64,000 nt of DNA from the NCBI GenBank assembly GCA_944322585.1, contig CALUPB010000002.1:192729-256728 (forward strand), given 5' to 3'. Made by a program: the position numbers and the translations under genes. Position 1 is the stretch's first letter. Each line of letters opens with the position of its first letter. The notes under the pieces are model-generated. The model was given only the letters and a program-made list of their open reading frames with translations. It was not told the DNA's origin and ran no database searches. This DNA is from an uncultured Bacteroidales bacterium (GTDB lineage Bacteria; Bacteroidota; Bacteroidia; Bacteroidales; UBA932). Below, piece by piece: positions 56,083 through 64,000 of this stretch.

Positions 56083-57021
56083 TCAGAGTTTCTCAATATC
56101 TTTCGGAGTCAGTCCAGTAACGGAAGCTACGGTCAAGGTATCGATACCTTTTCCGATCATGGCTTTCGCAATCCGTAACTGTTCCTCTTTTCTTCCTTCA
56201 GCCCTGCCTTCCGTGAGTCCCTCTGCCCTGCCTTTAGCTTCACCTTCTTCAAGCCCTTCGGCCCGGTAGGTGTTAAGGATATTCGTATAGTCACGTTCGG
56301 TCATCATATCGTGTTCGTATTCCAGTTTCTCTTCAGGGGTGAACCTCGCTATCTCACACGCCTCGAACAGCCGCTCGAACACCTGCACCCGCAGCTCCTC
56401 CGGCAACCTCTCCATCCTCCCCATGTGTTTCATCGAATAGAACCACTTCTCCGCCATGCTCCCGCACTCCTCAAGCTCCTTGTCGAAACGGTCCAGTTCC
56501 ACAAAGTTAAGAAAAATCGTCTCATCCACCACTTCGTGGCTGACTTTTTCGCGGAAAGTATATTCGGAGACATACCTGTCCCTCCAGATTTCGTTGTCGC
56601 TCCTGTCGAACTTCGGCACACCGGTATTCAGCAGACCGACAAAATACACCGGAGGGATGTCGTATCCGTGTCCGTCCCCGCGTTCTGAACCGGAGTCATA
56701 GACCTTTGCGGCATACTCCACGCATCTTCTGAAGAAATTGAGCTGACGGTAGCACTGCATCTCGACGATGAACTGAGTCCCGTCCACGCCTGTACATCTG
56801 AGGTCAAGCCTGACGCTCTTGTTTGACATGGTAAATCCCGGTATCTCCGTCGTTGAATATGCGAGGTCGGTGACCCTTCGGTGTTCCGGAAGCACGACGT
56901 TCAGCAGGGCGATGAGTACGTCCTTGTTCTTCTCCACCCCGAAGACGGCCTTGAAGCCGGCTTCTGTCAGGATGTCCACATATCTCTGTGCGGATGTCCG
57001 TGTTTCATTCATACTCTCCAT
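56083..57021 (-). CDS. Rpn family recombination-promoting nuclease / PD-(D/E)XK transposase-like protein
   Basis: 312 residues. The N-terminal YVDILTEAGFKAVFGVEKNKDVLIALLNVVLP is the family opening. The PD-(D/E)XK core shows RLDLRCTGVDGTQFIVEMQCY with Asp73, Glu87 and Gln89, then RCVEYAAKVYDSG. The C-terminus holds glycine/glutamate repeats (AEGLEEGEAKGRAEGLTEGRAEG) and a helical tail ending TGLTPKDIEKL. E. coli Rpn proteins cleave DNA and promote RecA-independent recombination. A second start at 57012 is possible. The copy is intact. It is flanked by the 10-bp repeats in inverted orientation. Confidence 0.92.
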   Translation of the reverse strand: MESMNETRTSAQRYVDILTEAGFKAVFGVEKNKDVLIALLNVVLPEHRRVTDLAYSTTEIPGFTMSNKSVRLDLRCTGVDGTQFIVEMQCYRQLNFFRRCVEYAAKVYDSGSERGDGHGYDIPPVYFVGLLNTGVPKFDRSDNEIWRDRYVSEYTFREKVSHEVVDETIFLNFVELDRFDKELEECGSMAEKWFYSMKHMGRMERLPEELRVQVFERLFEACEIARFTPEEKLEYEHDMMTERDYTNILNTYRAEGLEEGEAKGRAEGLTEGRAEGRKEEQLRIAKAMIGKGIDTLTVASVTGLTPKDIEKL

Positions 57022-57456
57022 ATATCCAATACTGTTATTTTATTCCTATCCGCATTATTACCCCTAAAAGGGAACCGGACCGAGAAGTTCGGACGGCGTG
57101 GCCGCCCGTGGCCTCGTGAACGGGAGGGACCCGCGACGGAGTCGTGGGAGGGATTTACCGGACCGAACTTTTACGGTCTGGTTATCCAAGGGGTATTCTT
57201 GCGGATAATCATTCAAACTTTTTTGCGCTAAAATATGGAGGCATAGAATACCTGTCAATACCCCGGGAACAGGTTTATACGAATCGGGACAGGATTTTTT
57301 CTCTTTTTTACTGTTTTTGCTTTTTTTATGATGTCTTTTTGAGTATTTGCCTTATCACGGTTCTTGAGGAAAGCATTCATGACAGTCCCGTTAATGGATA
57401 TTTTTGCAGATGGGCATTAAAAAGACACTTTGTCAATTCCGGGTATGTACAATGTT

Positions 57457-57466
57457 GCACCTGGAA
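57457..57466 (+). repeat. Seventh copy of the 10-bp repeat, right of rpn
   Basis: GCACCTGGAA (9 of 10). Together with flanking bases it matches the copy at 55859 over about 24 positions with few changes. With TTCCAGGTGT at 55922 it forms an inverted pair around the Rpn gene. Confidence 0.7.
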
Positions 57467-57529
57467 TTCAGGATCAACCGGGATTTACAAAACAGGTAGG
57501 CCTGTCCAACCTCCTGACATGATGATTTT

Positions 57530-57559
57530 TTTGTTTGCATCATTTTATTGTTAATTTTG
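57530..57559 (+). promoter_or_regulatory. Promoter of second ECF sigma gene
   Basis: TTTG (57530-57533), 18 bases, TAATTTTG (57552-57559), 36 bases before the sigma ATG. The spacing is one base short of the usual range. Confidence 0.55.
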
Positions 57560-57595
57560 CCGTATGACATGTGACGTTATCCGAATCTTCTGCAT

Positions 57596-58240
57596 ATGGA
57601 CAGTCTTAAATCAATGAGCGATGAACAGGTCTGGCGGCTTTTCCGCGAGGGGAACAGACTGGCATTCGAGGAAATGTACAGCCGTTATCATCCTGTCCTG
57701 TCCGCATATGGCATGAGGCTTACCGGAGATCCCGACATGGTGGCGGATGCTGTCCAGAACCTTTTCGTAAAGCTTATCAGGAACTGCCGGAATCTTAAGC
57801 AGACCGACAATGTGAAATATTATCTGCTTTCGGCAATCAGGCACAGGATATTCGACGAGTATCAGAAAATCCATCCTTCAGTGCCGTTGGAGTCGGGTGA
57901 GGCATTCTTTACCTATTCTCCGGACACTCCAGAGGCTGCGTTCGGAGATGCCGATGACGAAAGGATGGAAAAAACGGCATGCTTGGAGAAACTTCTGGAG
58001 CACCTGTCCAGCCGTCAGAAGGAAATTCTCTACCTTTATTATGTAAAAGGACTGTCCCATCAGCAGATAGCGGAAATGCTCGGCATCAACAGGCAGTCGA
58101 GCAAGAATCTGCTGTTCCGGACGGTTTCCAGACTGAAGAATTCTTTATTCGTTTCGTCGACATTATTTATATTTACTGTTCTTTCAATGTATTACGGTGT
58201 GCAGACAATCAAAGGATCCGTGAGCTTGCCTTCAGTCTGA
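57596..58240 (+). CDS. ECF-type RNA polymerase sigma factor
   Basis: 214 residues. Region 2: AFEEMYSRYHPVLSAYGMRLTGDPDMVADAVQNLFVKLIRN (about 23-63). Region 4: LSSRQKEILYLYYVKGLSHQQIAEMLGINRQSSKNLLFRTVSRL (about 139-182). A hydrophobic C-terminal tail (VSSTLFIFTVLSMYYG) is unusual and could be a membrane contact. It likely drives the second PUL together with FecR, although a DUF4832 gene sits between them. Confidence 0.92.
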   Translation: MDSLKSMSDEQVWRLFREGNRLAFEEMYSRYHPVLSAYGMRLTGDPDMVADAVQNLFVKLIRNCRNLKQTDNVKYYLLSAIRHRIFDEYQKIHPSVPLESGEAFFTYSPDTPEAAFGDADDERMEKTACLEKLLEHLSSRQKEILYLYYVKGLSHQQIAEMLGINRQSSKNLLFRTVSRLKNSLFVSSTLFIFTVLSMYYGVQTIKGSVSLPSV

Positions 58241-58337
58241 TGTCCTGCAGGGAAAAATCCGGAAATTTTCCGCAAAATCATGAGTACCGATTTGCAGTTT
58301 GTCCGTTTATAGGGTGAAGTTACCACAGATTGATACT

Positions 58338-59831
58338 ATGAAGACTTTAGCCAGGATATTTTTCTTTATCGTATTTGTCAGCGGCTCCGTCGGTTCCGGC
58401 ATGACCGGTACTGCACTGAATGCACAGTCTCTGCACATGGAGAGAATGACTCCATTGCGCAATCCTGACAGGGGATTCCATGTGGAATCGAATTTTTTCG
58501 TGCACAATTATCATAATCCCTTCAATGACAGTCTTGTCTTTCCTGATTCTTTCATCGATGACCGGGTGGAGGCTTTCGGTGCGCAGGGAGACAGTATCAC
58601 TCTGACGCAGCTGTATCTCTATCTTTCCGATTATGTGGACGGAGACATCCCGGAAGAGGCATTGGACAGGATGCAGGTGATATTCGACACCATGAAGTCC
58701 AAAGGATGCAAGGCGATACTGAGGTTCGCATACAATTACAGGGGACTGGGCTTTACCGGAGGCGAAACCCGGGAGATGATTTCGCGGCATCTTGACCGGC
58801 TTGAACCGTTCATCCGCAGGAACCTCGGGCTGATAGCGACCTGTCAGATGGGCTTTATAGGAGCATGGGGCGAATGGCACAGTTCTCCGTTGAGCAAGGA
58901 CCAGGAGGCGAAGGACATGCTGGTCAACAGGCTGCTGGAGATATTCCCGGAAGAGTACTGTCTGGAACTGCGTTACCCGGCCCAGAAAAGGCTGCTGACC
59001 CTCGACAATCCGGAGGACTGGAAGCGGATCGGTTTTTCGAACGACTATTTTACTGCCGGAGAGCACCCGTTGGCACCGGAAAATGATTTTGTGCCTGGGG
59101 ACGGGAACTACGCCATGGTATTCAGGGATTCTCCCTGGTTTTTCATGAGCGGGGAGATCCCGTATGCTGAGAATACGGAGTGGGGGCTGCACAAGCTGAT
59201 CAGCGTAGACCGCACCCTGCAGATAATGCGGGACCATCATTATTCGGCATTCGACATTTCCCAGAACAACGAACTCAATATCCGCCATTGGAAAGAGTGC
59301 CCCTTGACAGCGGAAAAGCTCGATACCCTTGGGATACTTTATGATGAGTCCTATTTCAGGAATTCTTCCGGACAGCAGGTCGCGCGGAGTGCGTATGATT
59401 TCATCAGAGACCATCTCGGCTATAGACTCAATCTGAAATCGGCTGATATTGAGAGGAAAGGCCGCAAAATCCGTTACAGCATCTCTTTTACAAATACCGG
59501 ATTTGCGACAGTAATAAATCCGCATCAGGTGCACCTCCTGCTTATAGATCCGGAAGGGGATATAGCGGAAGATTGTCTGCTCTCCGGTGCGGATCCGAAA
59601 TCCTGGCAGCCGTATGATCCGGAGTCCGGCACACATGAAGTGCTGACTCATTCCATAGAAGGTATTGTCCGGGCCGCCGGACTCGGGAAAGGGGGATACA
59701 AAGTGGGGATATGGATGCCGGATGCGCAGGAAAACATGCACGGGAATGCTGCGTATGACATCAAATGGGCCGGCCTCCCGATACAATATATTGATGGCAT
59801 GGCAATAAATATAATAGGAGAGATTCATTAG
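58338..59831 (+). CDS. Secreted DUF4874/DUF4832 protein (putative glycan-active TIM-barrel)
   Basis: 497 residues from ATG 58338, which begins a signal peptide (MKTLARIFFFIVFVSGSVGSG); the frame is open upstream. Region about 30-180 matches DUF4874 (RNPDRGFHVESNFF, TLTQLYLYLSDYVDGDIPEEAL, LGLIATCQMGFIGAWGEWHSS). Region 190-350 matches DUF4832 (RYPAQKRLL, IGFSNDYFTAGE, SGEIPYAE, DHHYSAFDISQNNELNIRHWKE). A C-terminal beta domain follows. The family is found with polysaccharide loci; GEWH and acidic pairs resemble glycosidase sites, but activity is unproven. The placement between sigma and FecR is unusual. Confidence 0.85.
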   Translation: MKTLARIFFFIVFVSGSVGSGMTGTALNAQSLHMERMTPLRNPDRGFHVESNFFVHNYHNPFNDSLVFPDSFIDDRVEAFGAQGDSITLTQLYLYLSDYVDGDIPEEALDRMQVIFDTMKSKGCKAILRFAYNYRGLGFTGGETREMISRHLDRLEPFIRRNLGLIATCQMGFIGAWGEWHSSPLSKDQEAKDMLVNRLLEIFPEEYCLELRYPAQKRLLTLDNPEDWKRIGFSNDYFTAGEHPLAPENDFVPGDGNYAMVFRDSPWFFMSGEIPYAENTEWGLHKLISVDRTLQIMRDHHYSAFDISQNNELNIRHWKECPLTAEKLDTLGILYDESYFRNSSGQQVARSAYDFIRDHLGYRLNLKSADIERKGRKIRYSISFTNTGFATVINPHQVHLLLIDPEGDIAEDCLLSGADPKSWQPYDPESGTHEVLTHSIEGIVRAAGLGKGGYKVGIWMPDAQENMHGNAAYDIKWAGLPIQYIDGMAINIIGEIH

Positions 59832-59882
59832 TATCCTGGCTTTCCCGTTTTGCGGAAGACCATAATATAAACTTATGTTGGT

Positions 59883-60785
59883 ATGAAAGACAGAGAGACA
59901 TTGAAGGAAGTGCTGAGAATAATTCTTCAGCGGATATCGGCCCAGGACAGGGAACTCGCTTCCCGGGTGCAGGGTTCGTTTGCCGGGGTGATGGACGAGG
60001 TCGGCTACAGAGACCGCCGGGCGATATCTTTCTACAGGAGATTTTCGATTGCCGCCGTAGCCGCTGCGGCAGTCATAGGGGTGTTCTTTACCGTCACTCT
60101 CGTGAATATCGGACGTGAGCATAACGAGGAGGCAGTGGCTGCTGCATCATGGACAAGACTGACGGTTCCGGAGGGCGAGCATGTGGATATGACGCTTTCT
60201 GACGGGACCAGGCTGTATGTGAATTCCGGTTCCGAAGTGGAAATCCCGTCCGTGTTCGATCCGGAAAAGAGGAAGATAAGGATGACGGGCGAGGTGTATC
60301 TGGAAGTGGCGAAGGATGCGGAAAGGCCGTTCTTTGTGGAGACTGAGGATTTCGATGTCCGCGTGTACGGTACATCATTCAATGTGTCGGCATATCCGGA
60401 GGACGGAGTGTCCTCTGTAGTCCTTGTGGAGGGAAGTGTGGCCGTATCTGCGGGAGACATGACCCGGTTTATTGAGCCTGGCCAGAAGATGGAGATTTCC
60501 GGCGGCAGGATGGATGTAAGCGATGTGGATGTAATGGAATATGTCGGCTGGAAAGACAGGATAATCATCACCGGAGGGCAGACACTGGATCAGATCATGC
60601 AGAAACTCGCCCGCTATTACGGGGCAGACATATCGGTCAGCGATGAGGTTGCCGGGATGATGATGAACGGCAAGCTCGACCTCCAGGAAGACCTTTCTTC
60701 GGTTCTGGACAATCTGTGTATTCTTCTCCCTCTCGAATATGAGAGATGCAAGGGAGACCGATATATAATTTCTTTCAGGAAATAA
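59883..60785 (+). CDS. FecR family anti-sigma factor
   Basis: 300 residues. Cytoplasmic part of about 50 residues, membrane segment at about 54-74 (FSIAAVAAAAVIGVFFTVTLV), FecR domain (VPEGEHVDMTLSDGTRLYVNSGSEVEIP, RMTGEVYLEVAKDAERPFFVE, VYGTSFNVSAYPEDG), and a C-terminal STN-like region (TLDQIMQKLARYYGADISVSDEV). It should hold the ECF sigma encoded 1.6 kb upstream and sense the STN-SusC just downstream (31 bases). Confidence 0.93.
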   Translation: MKDRETLKEVLRIILQRISAQDRELASRVQGSFAGVMDEVGYRDRRAISFYRRFSIAAVAAAAVIGVFFTVTLVNIGREHNEEAVAAASWTRLTVPEGEHVDMTLSDGTRLYVNSGSEVEIPSVFDPEKRKIRMTGEVYLEVAKDAERPFFVETEDFDVRVYGTSFNVSAYPEDGVSSVVLVEGSVAVSAGDMTRFIEPGQKMEISGGRMDVSDVDVMEYVGWKDRIIITGGQTLDQIMQKLARYYGADISVSDEVAGMMMNGKLDLQEDLSSVLDNLCILLPLEYERCKGDRYIISFRK

Positions 60786-60816
60786 TACTAACAACACACT
60801 AAAATTCAATACTGAT

Positions 60817-63800
60817 ATGAGAAAGCATTATCCTTTCAGGGTAAGGCCTGTCCGCAGGCTTGCCTATGGAATGACGCTGGGACTGTTGATGGCCGTGTCT
60901 GCGCCTGTCCCGTCAGTGGGGGCAGAGCATGACGCTCCGACGGTAATCAGCGGGGAAGAGCTTCTGTCTGTCCGGGAAGTAATCGGCTGGATAGAAGAGA
61001 ACAGCAGATACATTTTCATCTACCGGACCGATGTCGATCTGGACAGACAGGTCAGCGTCGAACTGAAGGTAGACGATATTCCTGCAGTGCTCGATGCCAT
61101 GCTTGCCGGAACAGACCTTGAATACAGCATCCGGGGCAGGCAGATAATCATCAGCCGTAAGGTCGTCCCGGCCGATGCGGGCAAAGAGAAGACAGTCACC
61201 GGAGTGGTGGCCGACGCGGCAGGAGTACCTATTATCGGGGCCAATGTCACAGTCAAGGGAGTTTCCGGTGTCGGAGCCATCACTGACGTGGACGGACGTT
61301 TCAGCATTCAGGTCAGGACAGGATCCGTTCTTGAAATATCCTATCTCGGATTCGTGACTGTCGATGTCACGGTAGGGGCAAGGGACAAGCTGGATGTCAT
61401 AATGCAGGAGGACACCGAGATGCTGGACGAGATCGTGGTTGTCGGATACGGTACCCAGACCAAGAAGACCCTCACTGGAGCGGTGTCGGTAATGGAAATG
61501 GATGATCTGGAGACTTCGACGGTGTCCACGATGTCGCACGCCCTTGCCGGAAAGGCTGCCGGACTGCGCGTCACCCAGGTGTCCGCCAAGCCGGGCGGAG
61601 GTTCCACGTTCAATATCCGCGGTGCAGCCTCGACGGGAGCAGGCAATGACCCTCTTTTCGTAATCGACGGTTTTCCGGTGACGTCCACCAACACCCTGTC
61701 GTCCGGAAATATCTATACCGAAGGCACTACGGACAATATACTTTCGTCCATCAACCCGGATGACATAGAGTCGATTACGGTGCTGAAGGATGCTGCCTCC
61801 ACGGCCATCTACGGCGCCAGGGCCGGACACGGAGTCATCCTCATCACTACCAAGAGGGGACGGGAACACAAGCCGAGGGTCACATACTCGGGAGCCGCTT
61901 CCGTCCAGATACCGAGGACGAACTACAGGGTGCTGGACACGAAGACGTTCATGGACATGCGCAACAGGCAGGCCTATGAGGAATACCTTAAATCCTACGG
62001 ACTCGATATCTATGAAGGATATGTGGCCAAACCTGCCGACGGAGTAATTCCTGAATTTACACCGGTATATACCAATGACCAGATACTGAATGCGGAAGGA
62101 ACCGACTGGCTTGACGAGGTGATGCGTACGGGCTATCTGCACCAGCACAACGTGTCGGTAAACGGAGGTACGGACAAGACCAGATACCTGGCTTCCATCA
62201 ACTATATGAACCAGGAAGGTATCGTGAAGAACAACGGCTTCAGCCGTTTCTCCGCAAGGGTCAACCTCGACCAGGACTTCAACAAATACATTTCCGTCGG
62301 ACTGAATGCAAGCTATACCCAGAATTCCTATGACAATGTGCCTCTCGGCGACGATGTCAATGAGTATTCCGGGGTGCTCACTTCGGCCATTCAGGCAAAT
62401 CCGGCCAATCCGATATATGACGAAAACGGGGACTATTATATCGACCCTATGCGTTCTACCGTACCGAATCCGGTCTCTTTGCTCGAAATACAGGACAAGA
62501 CGGTAGTGGACAGGCTCATGGCTTCGGCATTTGCCGTGGCAAGGCCTGTGGACGGGCTTCAGGTGAAACTCCTGCTCGGTGCCGACCGCAGCTTCCAGAA
62601 AAGGTCTTCATACCTTCCGAGCACGACTCTTCAGGGATCGTACAACAACGGAGAGGCGAACATTTCCCAGGAGGAGCAGACCACTTACCTGATGGAACTG
62701 ACAGCCCAGTATGAAAGATATTTCGGAGACCATTATCTCAAGGCTCTCGGAGGATATTCTTTCCAGAAATTCGTGACTGCCGGGGTATCTGCCGGCAACA
62801 AGGATTTTATTACCGACGCCTTCGGATACAACAACCTTGGCTATGGCGCATATGCCAAACCGTCCGTAGGTTCCTGGGCATCCACCAGCAGTATCGCTTC
62901 CACATTCTTCAGGGTGAACTATTCCTATGCCAACCGGTATCTTGTTGAAGCCACACTGCGTGCAGATGCAGCCTCGAACTTTACTCCGGACAACCGCTGG
63001 GGACTCTTCCCGTCTGTGGCATTGGGATGGCTTGTCAATGAGGAGAATTTCATGGAAGGGACAGAGGGCTGGCTTTCGCTGATGAAGCTCCGCGCTTCCT
63101 ACGGACAGACCGGTAATTCCAATGTAGGCTACCGCATAAATGACTATTATGCAGTAGGAAACGGCACCCTTATAGGCGGGGTGAATTCTTCCGGTGTGTA
63201 TGCCGCCGGCCTCGGCAACCCCGAGCTTACATGGGAGACCACGTCGGAACTGAATGTAGGTCTCGACATGGCATTTCTTGACAGCAGAATATCATTCACC
63301 GCGGAATATTTCAACCGCAGGATTACGGACCTGCTTGTAACGAACAAACCGTTGCCTTCCTATAATGAAGTATCCGTCATCGCCGCCAATCAGGGAGCGA
63401 CCCAGAGCCAGGGTTTCGAGTTCACCCTCAATACCGTAAATATCAGGAAGAGCGATTTCGAGTGGAATACGACCCTCACTCTGTCCCACTATAACGACAG
63501 GTGGCTTGACAGGGGACCGAACTGGGTATCGCAGCCTTATCAGACGGAAACTGATCCTATCAGGGCATGGTGGTCATATGAGGCTGAAGGTATCCTCCAG
63601 CCTGGAGAAAAGGCTCCTGCACATCAGCCTGACCTTGTGCCCGGCATGATGAAACTCAAGGACCAGAATAACGACGGGCTTCTCAACCAGTATGATATGG
63701 TCTACGTGGACAACGGCGACCCGAAAATCATATATGGACTGAACAACAGCATCAGGTGGAAAAACTGGGATTTCAATATCTATTTCTACGGTGAGGCCGG

Positions 63801-64000
63801 AAGAAAGAGAGGTGCGAGCTATTTCGAAAGCTGGACCAGGATGGATAACGGGGCGAATGTGTCCACATATTCCTACAATGCTTTCAGCAGCATGAATCTG
63901 ACTTCCAAAGAGCCGGGATATGTCAGAGGGGGCGACGGCTGGGGAGACTATTACGTGAAGTCCATATATTTTATCCGCTGCGGCAACATCACTCTCGGAT
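60817..64000 (+). CDS. SusC/RagA TonB-dependent receptor with STN domain (partial, 3' end outside window)
   Basis: The frame is open from ATG 60817 to the window end (1061 codons, no stop). Signal peptide (VRRLAYGMTLGLLMAVSAP), STN domain (LLSVREVIGWIEENSRYIFIYR, VLDAMLAGTDLEYSI, about 45-107), carboxypeptidase-regulatory-like domain (VTGVVADAAGVPIIGANVTVKG), TonB box region (LDEIVVVGYGTQTK), plug (GKAAGLRVTQVS, DPLFVIDGFPV, ESITVLKDAASTAIYGARAGHGVILITTKRG), then barrel strands. It imports glycan and signals through FecR. The last tens of residues are missing. The SusD gene should follow outside the window. Confidence 0.95.
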   Translation, partial: MRKHYPFRVRPVRRLAYGMTLGLLMAVSAPVPSVGAEHDAPTVISGEELLSVREVIGWIEENSRYIFIYRTDVDLDRQVSVELKVDDIPAVLDAMLAGTDLEYSIRGRQIIISRKVVPADAGKEKTVTGVVADAAGVPIIGANVTVKGVSGVGAITDVDGRFSIQVRTGSVLEISYLGFVTVDVTVGARDKLDVIMQEDTEMLDEIVVVGYGTQTKKTLTGAVSVMEMDDLETSTVSTMSHALAGKAAGLRVTQVSAKPGGGSTFNIRGAASTGAGNDPLFVIDGFPVTSTNTLSSGNIYTEGTTDNILSSINPDDIESITVLKDAASTAIYGARAGHGVILITTKRGREHKPRVTYSGAASVQIPRTNYRVLDTKTFMDMRNRQAYEEYLKSYGLDIYEGYVAKPADGVIPEFTPVYTNDQILNAEGTDWLDEVMRTGYLHQHNVSVNGGTDKTRYLASINYMNQEGIVKNNGFSRFSARVNLDQDFNKYISVGLNASYTQNSYDNVPLGDDVNEYSGVLTSAIQANPANPIYDENGDYYIDPMRSTVPNPVSLLEIQDKTVVDRLMASAFAVARPVDGLQVKLLLGADRSFQKRSSYLPSTTLQGSYNNGEANISQEEQTTYLMELTAQYERYFGDHYLKALGGYSFQKFVTAGVSAGNKDFITDAFGYNNLGYGAYAKPSVGSWASTSSIASTFFRVNYSYANRYLVEATLRADAASNFTPDNRWGLFPSVALGWLVNEENFMEGTEGWLSLMKLRASYGQTGNSNVGYRINDYYAVGNGTLIGGVNSSGVYAAGLGNPELTWETTSELNVGLDMAFLDSRISFTAEYFNRRITDLLVTNKPLPSYNEVSVIAANQGATQSQGFEFTLNTVNIRKSDFEWNTTLTLSHYNDRWLDRGPNWVSQPYQTETDPIRAWWSYEAEGILQPGEKAPAHQPDLVPGMMKLKDQNNDGLLNQYDMVYVDNGDPKIIYGLNNSIRWKNWDFNIYFYGEAGRKRGASYFESWTRMDNGANVSTYSYNAFSSMNLTSKEPGYVRGGDGWGDYYVKSIYFIRCGNITLG

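Larger units (their letters stand above)
57022..57595. other. Intergenic region between rpn and sigma gene with GC-rich repeats
   Basis: 574 bases without a supported gene. 57060-57180 is GC-rich with a direct repeat ACCGGACCGA (57074-57083, 57157-57166) and an inverted repeat AAGTTCGG/CCGAACTT (57085-57092, 57163-57170). Further right come AT-rich sequence, the seventh ACACCTGGAA-type copy (57457-57466) and the sigma gene promoter. It may hold the rpn upstream region; no promoter box was found for rpn. Confidence 0.5.

Noticed and set aside
55085-57595. Complete integrative element inserted at tRNA-Ser
   Set aside because: No integrase, relaxase or mobilisation gene is visible, and the only att-like repeat is 12 bases; the Rpn gene alone does not make an element.
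58347-60122. A 591-codon open frame on the minus strand
   Set aside because: Antisense to the DUF4832 gene and the start of fecR, which are both supported by domain motifs and a signal peptide or membrane segment.

Overview
The window looks like chromosomal DNA of a Bacteroidota, most likely a Bacteroidales gut or gut-like species. The signs are three SusC-type and two SusD-type proteins, FecR/ECF-sigma pairs, BACON-domain lipoproteins, fused SecDF, the paired NfeD/FloA genes, and promoters of the phylum type (TTTG, 19-21 bp, TAnnTTTG) with few Shine-Dalgarno sequences. Family or genus cannot be fixed from the sequence alone.

Layout. (1) 1-18.8 kb, all on the minus strand: a polysaccharide utilisation locus (PUL). 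Its order is ECF sigma, FecR anti-sigma, SusC with an STN signalling domain, SusD, a short SusC without the N-terminal extension, SusD, two BACON lipoproteins (likely surface glycan-binding proteins), a GH16 lipoprotein, a metallophosphoesterase and a six-hairpin glycosidase cut by the window edge. (2) 19-28.5 kb, minus strand: envelope and housekeeping cluster mfd, coaX, outer-membrane barrel, TPR protein, lptC, ppiD. (3) 28.7-43 kb, mostly plus: ruvB, frdAB (no cytochrome b gene beside them), hflX and tonB (minus), ybeY, mnmG, a broken Nudix remnant and ruvA (minus), sufS, sufE, a sufT-like gene, folK, glyQS. (4) 43-54.8 kb: a degenerate thiL-like gene, dnaE and secDF (minus), then a PD40/SPOR protein, nfeD and floA (plus). 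(5) 54.9-57.6 kb: tRNA-Ser(GCU), a nested palindrome, an ordered array of 10-bp inverted repeats and an Rpn-family nuclease/transposase gene. (6) 57.6-64 kb, plus: a second PUL head with ECF sigma, a DUF4874/DUF4832 secreted protein, FecR and an STN-SusC cut by the window end.

Two perfect parS sites (37044-37059 and 37531-37546) and a one-mismatch copy (40966-40981) suggest that the replication origin is close. The switch from all-minus to mostly-plus genes at about 28.5 kb, across an AT-rich gap, is a candidate position.

The most novel-looking features are the spacing-symmetric array of TTCCAGGTGT/ACACCTGGAA repeats beside and around the Rpn gene, the mirrored terminator module behind tRNA-Ser, the parS site that sits at the start of an insertion inside MnmG, and the ThiL-like protein that has lost the kinase motifs.
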